Shown here one piece after another: positions 7,774-15,373 of a stretch of 61,439 nucleotides of DNA. Position 1 is the first letter of the stretch; each line of letters begins with the position of its first letter. Location: the NCBI GenBank assembly GCA_017622295.1, contig JAGARK010000034.1, forward strand, positions 1 to 61,439, in the 5' to 3' direction. Below the pieces are notes generated by a model. It had not been told where the DNA came from and made no database searches. It worked only from the letters and a program-made list of their open reading frames with translations. This stretch comes from Oscillospiraceae bacterium (lineage in GTDB: Bacteria; Bacillota; Clostridia; Oscillospirales; Oscillospiraceae). Position numbers and translations under genes: made by a program.

Positions 7774-10245
7774 GTGAGAAACAGCATTTTTGTAAAATTC
7801 ATTGCCATTGCCCTGTGCGCTGCGGCGCTGCTGACCATTGCGGGCAGCAGCCTGAGCATCATCATACTGACCCAGATGGGTCTGTATGACAAGACCGTTC
7901 AGGAGGCCTATGGCGAGCGGCTGGAGGGCGAAGCCTATTCCTGCGCCCAGCAGATCGCCCAGAATTACGCCAGCATCAACCTGGGCGGCTGCCCGGAGGA
8001 GATGATCGGACATTTCCACTATTTCAACTCCGGCTACTACGGTTACATCCTGAAGGATGAGGCCGGTCTGGTGCTGGAGACTCTGAATCCGGACAATGCC
8101 GTCACCGCGGAGGATGCATACCGTCTGGTGCTGCCCGTCAGTGGCAGCTATATGCAGGTCATCGACAGCTATCGCCGGGAGCCGGATGCCACCGAAAATA
8201 CCGTCGCCCCCGAGGAATATACCTTCCATGATTACATCGGCGACGAGGATTCCATCGTTTACGGTCTCACCGTTTCAACCGATTACGAATCCTCCGGCGT
8301 CACCTATGAAGAGCCCCTGGGTATTCTTTACCATGCCGGGGACGGCCGGGTCTGCTTCGATTCCCTGGAGCCCTGCGAGTTTGATCTGCCCCAGGGGGAT
8401 GTCACCGGCATTACCTTTTATAATGTAAACGGTTATCCGATCTACGCCGTCAGCTCCGCTGAAGCCATCGGCACCGTCTACTCCGACGAGGGTGGCTTCC
8501 TGCATTTCATCTCCGAGCTTTCTTCGGCCCATATCCCGTCCGCCCAGGCCGCGGCTTCTGATGTTGCACCGGCTTCGGCTTACGCGGAGACGCTCCCGGA
8601 GAGCAAGATCGCTACCGACGCCACCGAGGCTCCGGCCCTGGATGTGCTCTATTTCTCCTATTATGACACTTCTGCCGAATGTGAGATGACCGTGGAATAC
8701 TCCTGGAAGGTCATGCCGAAATACACCGTCATCATGACCCTCCTTCCCGGCGCCACCAGCGACGAGAGCACCTATACCCTGGCAAGCATCCTCAGCGACT
8801 ATAAGGATGCATTCCCCTGGCTGCTGGCCGCAGGCCTGCTGGTCTTTGCCATTACGGCAGTCTACCTCTGCTGCGCCGCTGGCCGGAGCCCCGGCAGCGA
8901 TGAGCTCCGGATCGCCGGTCTGAACCGGCTCCCGCTGGATCTGTATCTGGCGGCAGCCTTCCTGGTGCTGTGTATCCTGTTCTGGATCTGCGCGGAGGGC
9001 GGCGAGGAGCTGTTCCGGGGCAACGCGGCCGTAGGTTTGGGCTTTGTCGCCATCCTGGGCTATCTGATGGCGCTGGTAGTCGTGGCCTTCTGCTTCGCCT
9101 TTGCCGCTCAGGCAAAGCTGCGCAGCGGCTGGTGGTGGAAGCACAGCATCACCGGCTGGGTGCTTCGGCAGATCTACAAGGCTCTTCGCTGGGTCGGCCG
9201 GGGACTGGGCTTCTTTGCCCGCGGCTGCCGGGCCGTGTTCCGGCTGCTGCCGGTAATCTGGCAGTGGCTGCTGACCGCCGCTGCCATGGTGCTGCTTCCC
9301 GCGTTGTTCTTCTTGCTAACCATACTCAGCTATGGAATCGGCGAGTTGTTCTGGGGCCTGCTGTGCTTCATGTCCCTGCTTGCCGATGTGACTGTTGTCA
9401 TCTACGGCGGCTGGTGCTTCGGCACCCTGATGAAGGGCGCCAAGGCCATGGCCGGCGGCGACCTGAATCACCCCATCCCCACTCGTTATATGCTGGGCTC
9501 CTTTAAGGATTTCGGTATCCAGCTGAATAATCTGGCCGGCGCTGCCTATGTGGCCGCGGAAAAGCAGCTGAAATCCGAACGGATGAAGACCGAGCTGATC
9601 ACCAACGTCTCCCACGACATCAAGACCCCCCTGACCTCCATCATCAACTTCGTAGATCTGCTGAAAATGCCCCACACCGAGGCCCAGGGCGCGGAATATC
9701 TGGACGTTCTGGACCGTCAGAGCCAGCGGCTGAAGAAGCTCATTGATGACCTGATGGAAATGAGCAAGGCCAGCACCGGTAACCTGACCGTGGAGCTGAG
9801 TCAGGTGGATCCGGTGGAGGCCGTGAATCAGGCCCTGGGAGAATTCTCCGACAAGCTGGATGCGGCCCATCTGACCCCCGTGTTCCGGACCCCCGATGAG
9901 CCTGTGATGATGCTGGCTGACGGACGGCTGGTCTGGCGGGTGCTGAGCAATTTGCTGGGCAACGCCGTAAAATACGCCCTGCCGGACACCCGGCTCTATA
10001 TCGATCTGATGGTGCTCCAGGGCAATGCGGTCATCGCCATCAAAAACATCTCCCGGGAACAGCTGAACGTCGGCGCCGACGAGCTGATGGAACGCTTCGT
10101 CCGGGGAGACACCGCCCGAAACACCGAAGGCAGCGGCCTGGGTCTGAACATCGCCAAGAGTCTGGTGGAGATCCAGAAGGGCCAGATGCACCTGATGGTA
10201 GACGGCGATCTGTTTAAGGTCACGCTGATCTTCCCGCTGGCATAA
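7774..10245 (+). CDS. Sensor histidine kinase with large extracellular domain and multi-helix membrane region
   Basis: An 823-residue kinase starting at GTG 7774. A first helix (about residues 8-33) precedes an approximately 310-residue extracellular sensor region; then at least five further helices follow between residues 345 and 548, more than the usual two. After a short linker, the HisKA box is NVSHDIKTPLTS (His614), the N box is LLGNAVKYA (about 728-736) and the G2 box is EGSGLGLNIAKSL (about 786-798). The first receiver-coupled gene is immediately upstream. The multi-helix insert could sense the membrane or a transported ligand; the ligand is unknown. Confidence 0.92.
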   Translation: MRNSIFVKFIAIALCAAALLTIAGSSLSIIILTQMGLYDKTVQEAYGERLEGEAYSCAQQIAQNYASINLGGCPEEMIGHFHYFNSGYYGYILKDEAGLVLETLNPDNAVTAEDAYRLVLPVSGSYMQVIDSYRREPDATENTVAPEEYTFHDYIGDEDSIVYGLTVSTDYESSGVTYEEPLGILYHAGDGRVCFDSLEPCEFDLPQGDVTGITFYNVNGYPIYAVSSAEAIGTVYSDEGGFLHFISELSSAHIPSAQAAASDVAPASAYAETLPESKIATDATEAPALDVLYFSYYDTSAECEMTVEYSWKVMPKYTVIMTLLPGATSDESTYTLASILSDYKDAFPWLLAAGLLVFAITAVYLCCAAGRSPGSDELRIAGLNRLPLDLYLAAAFLVLCILFWICAEGGEELFRGNAAVGLGFVAILGYLMALVVVAFCFAFAAQAKLRSGWWWKHSITGWVLRQIYKALRWVGRGLGFFARGCRAVFRLLPVIWQWLLTAAAMVLLPALFFLLTILSYGIGELFWGLLCFMSLLADVTVVIYGGWCFGTLMKGAKAMAGGDLNHPIPTRYMLGSFKDFGIQLNNLAGAAYVAAEKQLKSERMKTELITNVSHDIKTPLTSIINFVDLLKMPHTEAQGAEYLDVLDRQSQRLKKLIDDLMEMSKASTGNLTVELSQVDPVEAVNQALGEFSDKLDAAHLTPVFRTPDEPVMMLADGRLVWRVLSNLLGNAVKYALPDTRLYIDLMVLQGNAVIAIKNISREQLNVGADELMERFVRGDTARNTEGSGLGLNIAKSLVEIQKGQMHLMVDGDLFKVTLIFPLA

Positions 10246-10406
10246 ATATTCACAATTTCGACTTATTTTGTTTTCAAATCTGAAACTGGCCATTCAAAAT
10301 TGCCAGTTAAGATAAAACCATGAAAGGCGGCGGAAGCCGTGAGCCGCCACCTTTCGCTCCGTAGATCCTCTTTTCTACCTCTCTTCTTTCCAATCCCCAG
10401 CGAGAG
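10246..10406. other. Structured non-coding stretch after the two-component operon
   Basis: No convincing gene. It holds a TTTTGAATGGCC/GGCCATTCAAAA-like segment, a strong GGCGGC...GCCGCC hairpin (about 10326-10348) and a pyrimidine-rich run before the terminator. It may be the 3' UTR of the kinase or an RNA gene; I could not match it to a known RNA family. Confidence 0.35.
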
Positions 10407-10434
10407 ACCCACCATCACCCGATGGTGGGTTTTT
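10407..10434 (+). terminator. Terminator of the two-component operon
   Basis: ACCCACCATC (10407-10416) pairs with GATGGTGGGT (10421-10430), followed by TTTTT. Confidence 0.8.
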
Positions 10435-10454
10435 CCATTGCCCACGGGCACCGC

Positions 10455-10482
10455 TTGACATTCTTCGTCACCATAGTATAAG
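10455..10482 (+). promoter_or_regulatory. Promoter-like sequence facing a terminator
   Basis: TTGACA (10455-10460), 16-base spacer, TATAAG (10477-10482). The next structure downstream is an intrinsic terminator at 10492, so any transcript would be about 30 bases unless read through. Confidence 0.4.
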
Positions 10483-10491
10483 GTCTGACAC

Positions 10492-10523
10492 AAAAAAGCA
10501 CCGCTGTCAAGCGGTGCTTTTTT
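10492..10523 (-). terminator. Bidirectional terminator after the XRE regulator gene
   Basis: AAAAAAGCACCGC (10492-10504) and GCGGTGCTTTTTT (10511-10523). The loop plus right arm (10505-10517) can instead pair with GCACCGCTTGACA at 10448-10460. Confidence 0.8.
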
Positions 10524-11317
10524 CATCTCTGTTTACAGGCATATTCATAGGCCTGTTTGAAATCCCCCAGCTCCCGGTAGCAGTGCTCCAGCCGGGAGGC
10601 AGTTTTGGTCGGGTATTCCGCTTCCGCCCTGTGATAGCATTGGGCGGCTGCGCGGTAATCCTCCGCCGCCAGGTACACTTCGCCCCGAAGGAAATTCCAG
10701 TCGGGACTTGCCCGGTCCTCCGCCGCCTCCAGCAATGCGGCGCAGCGGGCAGCATCGCCGGATTCCAGGGCGCCCCGGGCCCGCAGCAGCAGCTCCTCAT
10801 CGAGGCTCGGCAGCCGGACCGTGACACCGGGCTCCAGCCTGGCCTGTAAGAGCAGTCTGCGACGCTCCAGCTCCCGGCCGCAATACAGAGGCTTGATCGC
10901 CGCTGCCCGCTCCAACAGCTCCGCTGCCCGTGGGCGATAGTCCCGTTCCAGCGCCTCTTCGGCCAGGTCCAGACAAGCAAGCACCTCCAGCAGCTCCCGC
11001 TCCGCATCGAAAAGCGCATCTGGCTGCCTGTATTCTTCCAGCCCCCGCAGCACCCGGGCCGGTTCCTTCATCAGGTATCCCAGCCGGGCCTCCTCCATCA
11101 CCGCCCGGTTGGGCGAAGCGACAGTCTGTTCATCCAGAAACCAGCTCACAGGCTTTTCCAGCCGCCCGGCCAGATACCGGAGGGTATCCATGGACGGTCT
11201 GGCGGAGCCGTTTTCGATTTGAGAGAGCATATTACGCGTGATCACATCGCCACAGAGCTGGCGCTGGGAAAGCCCTGCCGCCAGCCTGGCCTCCTTCAGC
11301 CGCTGACCAAGTTCCAT
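10523..11317 (-). CDS. XRE-family regulator with TPR-like C-terminal domain
   Basis: A 264-residue protein with an N-terminal HTH_3 domain (residues 1-60: LGQRLKEARLAAGLSQRQLCGDVITRNMLSQIENG) and a C-terminal helical repeat region typical of TPR domains (e.g. FLRGEVYLAAEDYRAAAQCYHRAE). This layout resembles Rgg/PlcR-like or SinR-TPR regulators, where the TPR part may bind a peptide or partner; no peptide gene is visible. The start is ATG 11317 after GTGAGG; a longer in-frame form would begin inside the promoter. It is divergent from the DUF975 gene at 11504. Confidence 0.8.
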   Translation of the reverse strand: MELGQRLKEARLAAGLSQRQLCGDVITRNMLSQIENGSARPSMDTLRYLAGRLEKPVSWFLDEQTVASPNRAVMEEARLGYLMKEPARVLRGLEEYRQPDALFDAERELLEVLACLDLAEEALERDYRPRAAELLERAAAIKPLYCGRELERRRLLLQARLEPGVTVRLPSLDEELLLRARGALESGDAARCAALLEAAEDRASPDWNFLRGEVYLAAEDYRAAAQCYHRAEAEYPTKTASRLEHCYRELGDFKQAYEYACKQR

Positions 11318-11348
11318 TTTCCTCACCCCGGTGGTTTTTGTTTGCCCC

Positions 11349-11377
11349 ATTGTAGCATATAATGCATGGGATTTCAA
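11349..11377 (-). promoter_or_regulatory. Promoter of the XRE gene, -35 inside repeat R2
   Basis: On the minus strand TTGAAA (11377-11372), 17-base spacer, TACAAT (11354-11349). The -35 is formed by the outer end of the palindromic repeat at 11376. Confidence 0.7.
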
Positions 11378-11417
11378 ATTGCAGTTTATCGATAAGCTGT
11401 ACGATAAGCTGAAATTT
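11376..11417. repeat. Palindromic intergenic repeat, type I copy R2
   Basis: AAATTGCAGTTTATC (11376-11390) and GATAAGCTGAAATTT (11403-11417) are near-complementary ends; GATAAGCTG also occurs as a direct repeat inside. Confidence 0.75.
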
Positions 11418-11444
11418 CTTCCCCTGTTTTTACAAAAAATTTAT

Positions 11445-11473
11445 TTGCTATTTCCGTTGATTTGGTTTATAAC
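11445..11473 (+). promoter_or_regulatory. Probable promoter of the DUF975 gene
   Basis: TTGCTA (11445-11450), 17-base spacer, TATAAC (11468-11473). Confidence 0.45.
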
Positions 11474-11503
11474 TAATACAATATGTAAATAAGGAGGCGC
11501 ATC

Positions 11504-12523
11504 ATGGATATTCGAGATCGACGCGCTTTGAAACAACGGGGCACCCAGGCCCTTGCCGCTGTCCCCGGGGATCCCGGGAAGCTGGTGCTCCTTTACGCCG
11601 GCGGCACAGCAGTGCTGGCGCTGGTCTGTTCACTGCTTTCCCATGCCGTGGGGCTGAAAATCGAAAACACCGGCGGTCTGAGCAATATGGGCCTGCGTTC
11701 AATACTGTCCACAGTCCAGGCCGTTCTGCCTCTGGTCAATGCCATCGTCACCCTGCTTCTGGGCTACGGCTATCGCTACGCATCCCTGCGGATGGCCCGG
11801 CAGCAGTACTGCCAGCCTGCGACGCTGCTGGAAGGCTTCCGCCGCTTCGGTCCGCTGCTGCGGATGGTTCTGATTCAGGGCCTCATCTATATGGCCATTG
11901 CCTTCATCAGCTCTTATATCGGCTCCATGATTTTCGTCATGACGCCCCTGGCCAATGACTTCCTGGAGCTGATGCTGCCCATCGTCAATTCCGCCTCTAT
12001 GCTGACGGAACAGATTATGCTGGACGAGGCCACCCTCATGGCTGCCACCAAAACCATGCTCTGGGCCATCCCCATTATGGCGGGCCTGTTCGTGCTGCTG
12101 GCAACGCCCATCATGTATCAGTACCGGATGGCTGTCTATTCCCTCTTTGATGCGCCCGAAAAAGGCGCCATGGCAGCCCTGCGGGAAAGCCGCGGCATGA
12201 TGAAGGGCAACCGTATGGAGCTTTTCAAGCTGGATGTGAGCTTCTGGTGGTTTTACGCACTGGAGGTGCTTATCAGTGTGCTCGCCTATGGCGATGTGCT
12301 GCTGCCCATGGCCGGCGTCAGCTTTCCCTGGTCCGATACGGTCAGCTACTATCTGTTCTATGCCGTTTCCCTGGCCGCTCAGGTGGGCATGTACTACCTC
12401 TTCCTGAACCGGGTGAACGTCACCTACGCCACGGTCTATGAGGTTCTGAAGCCCGAACCCCAGGAGCCCCAGAAGGTCGCTCTGGGCAATATCTTCGACC
12501 TGGCCAGAGACTATCAGGATTGA
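11504..12523 (+). CDS. DUF975-type polytopic membrane protein
   Basis: A 339-residue integral membrane protein with about six helices. The C-terminal half carries the DUF975 pattern: AMAALRESRGMMKGNRMELFKLD followed by VSFWWFYALEVL and a late helix ending in NVTYATVYEVL. The function of the family is unknown. ATG 11504 follows AAGGAGGCGC. It is divergent from the XRE/TPR regulator and monocistronic, so regulation by that neighbour is possible. Confidence 0.75.
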   Translation: MDIRDRRALKQRGTQALAAVPGDPGKLVLLYAGGTAVLALVCSLLSHAVGLKIENTGGLSNMGLRSILSTVQAVLPLVNAIVTLLLGYGYRYASLRMARQQYCQPATLLEGFRRFGPLLRMVLIQGLIYMAIAFISSYIGSMIFVMTPLANDFLELMLPIVNSASMLTEQIMLDEATLMAATKTMLWAIPIMAGLFVLLATPIMYQYRMAVYSLFDAPEKGAMAALRESRGMMKGNRMELFKLDVSFWWFYALEVLISVLAYGDVLLPMAGVSFPWSDTVSYYLFYAVSLAAQVGMYYLFLNRVNVTYATVYEVLKPEPQEPQKVALGNIFDLARDYQD

Positions 12524-12536
12524 TCGCAAACGAAAA

Positions 12537-12604
12537 GCGTGCTGCATAACGCAGCACGCCAGGTCCCTTCAAGCAAAAACGCGTGCTTTTCAGCACGCGT
12601 TTTT
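12537..12604. terminator. Double hairpin between convergent DUF975 and Rrf2 genes
   Basis: First hairpin GCGTGCTGC/GCAGCACGC (12537-12559); second, with A/T tails for both directions, AAAAACGCGTGCT-like arm (12575-12587) and AGCACGCGTTTTT (12592-12604). Confidence 0.8.
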
Positions 12605-12607
12605 ATT

Positions 12608-13018
12608 TTATTGTTCTTCTTTCAGAAGATCGGCAAGAGTGATGCCCTCGAAAAACTCGTCCACCATCTTATCGAGTCTTTCCCACATGGGCAGCGTTTG
12701 GCAGCAGGTGCTTCTGGAACAAGCAGAAGCGCCCTGGGTGGTGCAGGACACCGTAGCAAGACTGCCCTCCGTCAGCTTCAGGATAGCGCCGACGGTGTAT
12801 TCCTCCGGTTCCCGGTTCAGGCGGTAGCCGCCGCCCTTGCCGTGGACCGCGTCCACAAAGCCGGCCTTACTGAGTACTGTCATGATGGATTCCAGGTATT
12901 TCTGGGAAATACCCTCAGACTCCGCGATCTCCTTCAGGGGGATGTACTCCTCCCTGCCCCGCTGGGCAAAACAGACCATAACCCGCAGGGCGTAGCGTCC
13001 TTTGGTTGATACGATCAT
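12608..13018 (-). CDS. Rrf2/IscR-type iron-sulfur responsive regulator
   Basis: A 136-residue Rrf2-family repressor. The winged helix starts MIVSTKGRYALRVMV and continues to GKGGGYRLNR; cysteines at 92, 100, 105 and 106 (last three in ACSRSTCC) are placed like the [2Fe-2S] ligands of IscR. It follows nifU by 5 bases and is therefore last in the nifS-nifU-rrf2 operon. A palindrome over the operon's -10 box (14700-14721) is the natural candidate operator for feedback by cluster status. Confidence 0.9.
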   Translation of the reverse strand: MIVSTKGRYALRVMVCFAQRGREEYIPLKEIAESEGISQKYLESIMTVLSKAGFVDAVHGKGGGYRLNREPEEYTVGAILKLTEGSLATVSCTTQGASACSRSTCCQTLPMWERLDKMVDEFFEGITLADLLKEEQ

Positions 13019-13023
13019 AGCTA

Positions 13024-13452
13024 TCAGTGGCAGTGACCGCAGTTTTCGCAGTCGGGGAACTGGCTCTTGTCGTAGGGGATGTTGTTCTTCTCGTAGTAGT
13101 CCTTCAGAGCGGACTTGATGGCCTCCTCAGCCAGGACGGAGCAGTGGAGCTTGTGAGCGGGCAGGCCGTCCAGCGCCTCAGCCACGGCCTTGTTGGTCAG
13201 GGCCATTGCCTCATGGATGGACTTGCCCTTGATCATTTCGGTAGCCATAGAGGAGGAGGCGATTGCGCTGCCGCAGCCGAAGGTCTCAAACTTGACATCC
13301 TCGATGATGTCGTTTTCGATCTTCAGGTAGATCTTCATGATATCGCCGCATTTGGCGTTGCCGACCTCACCGACGCCGCTGGCATCCTCGATGGTGCCGA
13401 CATTGCGGGGGTTCATAAAATGGTCCATAACGACTTCACTGTACAGTGCCAT
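13024..13452 (-). CDS. nifU: Iron-sulfur cluster scaffold protein (NifU/IscU-type)
   Basis: A 142-residue scaffold on which NifS-delivered sulfur and iron are assembled. Ligand cysteines are Cys35 (NAKCGD, with Asp37), Cys60 (FGCGSAIASSS) and Cys104 (HCSVLAEE). The C-terminal tail ends CENCGHCH, a cysteine/histidine-rich extension often seen in clostridial NifU. It sits 18 bases after nifS, with its own AAGGAG site. Confidence 0.95.
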   Translation of the reverse strand: MALYSEVVMDHFMNPRNVGTIEDASGVGEVGNAKCGDIMKIYLKIENDIIEDVKFETFGCGSAIASSSMATEMIKGKSIHEAMALTNKAVAEALDGLPAHKLHCSVLAEEAIKSALKDYYEKNNIPYDKSQFPDCENCGHCH

Positions 13453-13470
13453 AATACTCTATCTCCTTAT

Positions 13471-14658
13471 TTAAAGAATATATTCACGCTTACCGGTCTG
13501 GAGGTCTCTCCAAACAGGGCTCATCATACGCAGGTGCTGAACCACCTCGGGAACCACCTTGAGAATGTGGTCCATTTCCTCGTCGGTATTGTAATCGCTC
13601 AGGGACAGACGCAGGCTGCCGTGGGCCACGTCATGGACACGGCCGATGGCCAGCAGAACATGGCTGGGATCCAGGCTGCCGGAGGTGCAGGCAGAGCCGG
13701 AGGAAGCGGCCACACCCTTGTAATCCAGCAGGAGCAGCAGACTCTCGCCCTCGATGCCCTCGAAGCAGAAACTGACATTATTGGGCAGACGGTTTACGGG
13801 GTCACCGTTCAGTGCGCAGTGGGGAATCTTGCCCAGGCCTTCGATCAGCTTGTCCCGCATGGCAGCCACCCGGGGCATGTTCTCATCGATGTGGTCGCAG
13901 GCGTCCTTCAGTGCGGCAGCCATGCCGCAGATACCGGGGATGTTCTCGGTACCGCCACGCTTGCCCCGCTCCTGTGCGCCGCCTTCAATGACGTTGGTCA
14001 GGGGAATGCCCCGGCGGCAATACAGCGCGCCCACGCCCTTGGGGCCGTGGAACTTGTGGCCGGAGAGGCTCAGCATGTCGATGTTCTGCTCCTTGACATT
14101 GATGTGCAGATGACCGGCAGCCTGAACGGCATCGGTGTGGAACACAACACCGGCTTCCTTACAGATTGCGCCGATTTCAGCGATAGGCAGGATGGAGCCG
14201 ATCTCGTTGTTGGCGTACATGACGGTCACCAGGCAGGTGTCCTCACGAATGGCGTCCCTGACCTGCTGGGCGGTAATGTTGTGGCCCTGGGAGACGTCCA
14301 GATAAGTCACCTCATAGCCTTCCTTTTCCAGCTTGTTCAGAGTGTGCAGGACGGCATGGTGCTCGAAAGCGGTGGAAATGATGTGCTTCTTACCCTTCCG
14401 GGCACCGTTGCGGGCGGCGGAGATGATGGCCTGATTGTCGGCCTCGCTGCCGCCGGAGGTGAAGTAAATCTCACGGGGCTCGCAGCCCAGGCACTGGGCC
14501 ACGGTCTCACGGGCGGCGTCCAGGGCTTCCCTGGCCTCCTGGCCCACGGAATGCAGGCTGGAAGGATTGCCGAAGATCTTGTCCATATAGGGCAGCATGG
14601 CATTGATTGCCACCTGGCTCATTTTGGTGGTTGCTGCATTGTCAGCATATACTCTCAT
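13471..14658 (-). CDS. nifS: Cysteine desulfurase (NifS-type)
   Basis: A 395-residue class V aminotransferase-fold enzyme that takes sulfur from cysteine for iron-sulfur assembly. It starts YADNAATT, has the PLP lysine in LSLSGHKFHGPKG (Lys202), and the mobile-loop catalytic cysteine in ASSGSACTSG (Cys324). ATG 14658 follows AAGGAGG. First gene of the nifS-nifU-rrf2 operon, with a consensus promoter and palindromic operator at 14700-14732. Confidence 0.96.
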   Translation of the reverse strand: MRVYADNAATTKMSQVAINAMLPYMDKIFGNPSSLHSVGQEAREALDAARETVAQCLGCEPREIYFTSGGSEADNQAIISAARNGARKGKKHIISTAFEHHAVLHTLNKLEKEGYEVTYLDVSQGHNITAQQVRDAIREDTCLVTVMYANNEIGSILPIAEIGAICKEAGVVFHTDAVQAAGHLHINVKEQNIDMLSLSGHKFHGPKGVGALYCRRGIPLTNVIEGGAQERGKRGGTENIPGICGMAAALKDACDHIDENMPRVAAMRDKLIEGLGKIPHCALNGDPVNRLPNNVSFCFEGIEGESLLLLLDYKGVAASSGSACTSGSLDPSHVLLAIGRVHDVAHGSLRLSLSDYNTDEEMDHILKVVPEVVQHLRMMSPVWRDLQTGKREYIL

Positions 14659-14699
14659 ATGAAAAACCTCCTTGAAGGTATTTACCTAGTATTTCCATG

Positions 14700-14732
14700 G
14701 GTAAGTATAGCACCACTTACCTACCTTGTCAA
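14700..14732 (-). promoter_or_regulatory. Promoter and palindromic operator of the nifS operon
   Basis: Minus-strand TTGACA (14732-14727), 17-base spacer, TATACT (14709-14704). A perfect inverted repeat GGTAAGT/ACTTACC (14700-14706 and 14715-14721) covers the -10; a second GGTATTTACC palindrome lies at 14677-14686. These are likely Rrf2 binding sites, by position. Confidence 0.8.
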
Positions 14733-14763
14733 TAGGCAGGTGCATACTCCGATTATTTTGGTT

Positions 14764-15207
14764 TCAAATCGCCTGCTCCAACACTTTTACAACCTTCTCC
14801 AATCCCTGGCGGTCCGCTTCCGTAAACCGGGCAAATTTCGGGCTGTCGATGTCCAGAACGCCCCAGATTGTGCCATTGCTGTGGATGGGCAGCACGATTT
14901 CGGAATTGGAGGCGCAGTCGCAGGCAATGTGGCCGGGAAACTGATGCACATCCTCCACACGCTGCACGGCGTCCTCCGCCACGGCGGTGCCGCAGACGCC
15001 CCTGCCCACGGGAATCAGGGTGCAGGCGGGCTTACCCTGGAAGGGGCCCAGCACCAGCTGCCCGTCCATCATTTTGTAAAAGCCCACCCAGTTGAGGTCC
15101 GGCATCTCCTGCCACAGCAGCGCAGCGGCATTGGCAAGATTGGCGGTTTCGTAGGGCACGCCCTCGGTCAGGGCCTCCAGCTGGGCGGCCAGCAATGTAT
15201 AATTCAT
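14764..15207 (-). CDS. msrC: Free methionine-(R)-sulfoxide reductase (GAF domain)
   Basis: A 147-residue single GAF-domain enzyme of the fRMsr/YebR family, which reduces free methionine-R-sulfoxide. The family cysteines are present: Cys62 (ACTLIPVGRGVCG, also Cys72), and Cys96/Cys98 (HIACDCASNSEIVLPI). NWVGFYKM near residue 39 and GVLDIDSP are further signatures. ATG 15207 has better spacing to AGGAGGA than the in-frame ATG at 15210. It is transcribed with, or just upstream of, the nifS promoter region; a role in oxidative-stress repair fits the neighbourhood. Confidence 0.88.
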   Translation of the reverse strand: MNYTLLAAQLEALTEGVPYETANLANAAALLWQEMPDLNWVGFYKMMDGQLVLGPFQGKPACTLIPVGRGVCGTAVAEDAVQRVEDVHQFPGHIACDCASNSEIVLPIHSNGTIWGVLDIDSPKFARFTEADRQGLEKVVKVLEQAI

Positions 15208-15373
15208 CATTCATCCTCCTTGTGTTTTTGTTATTCTACCGGAGACGGCTTTCGTTATCAAGTCAAAATTTGACAATCCTGCCGTCCCGTCCCTGATTTT
15301 TCGACTTTTTCAGGGGTTACAAACTGCCCGCCGCGGAATATTAAAAACGCACAGCAAAAGGAGGGCAGATATT

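Noticed and set aside
13027-15273. 748-codon plus-strand frame across the nifS operon
   Set aside because: Antisense shadow; every recognised motif lies on the minus strand.
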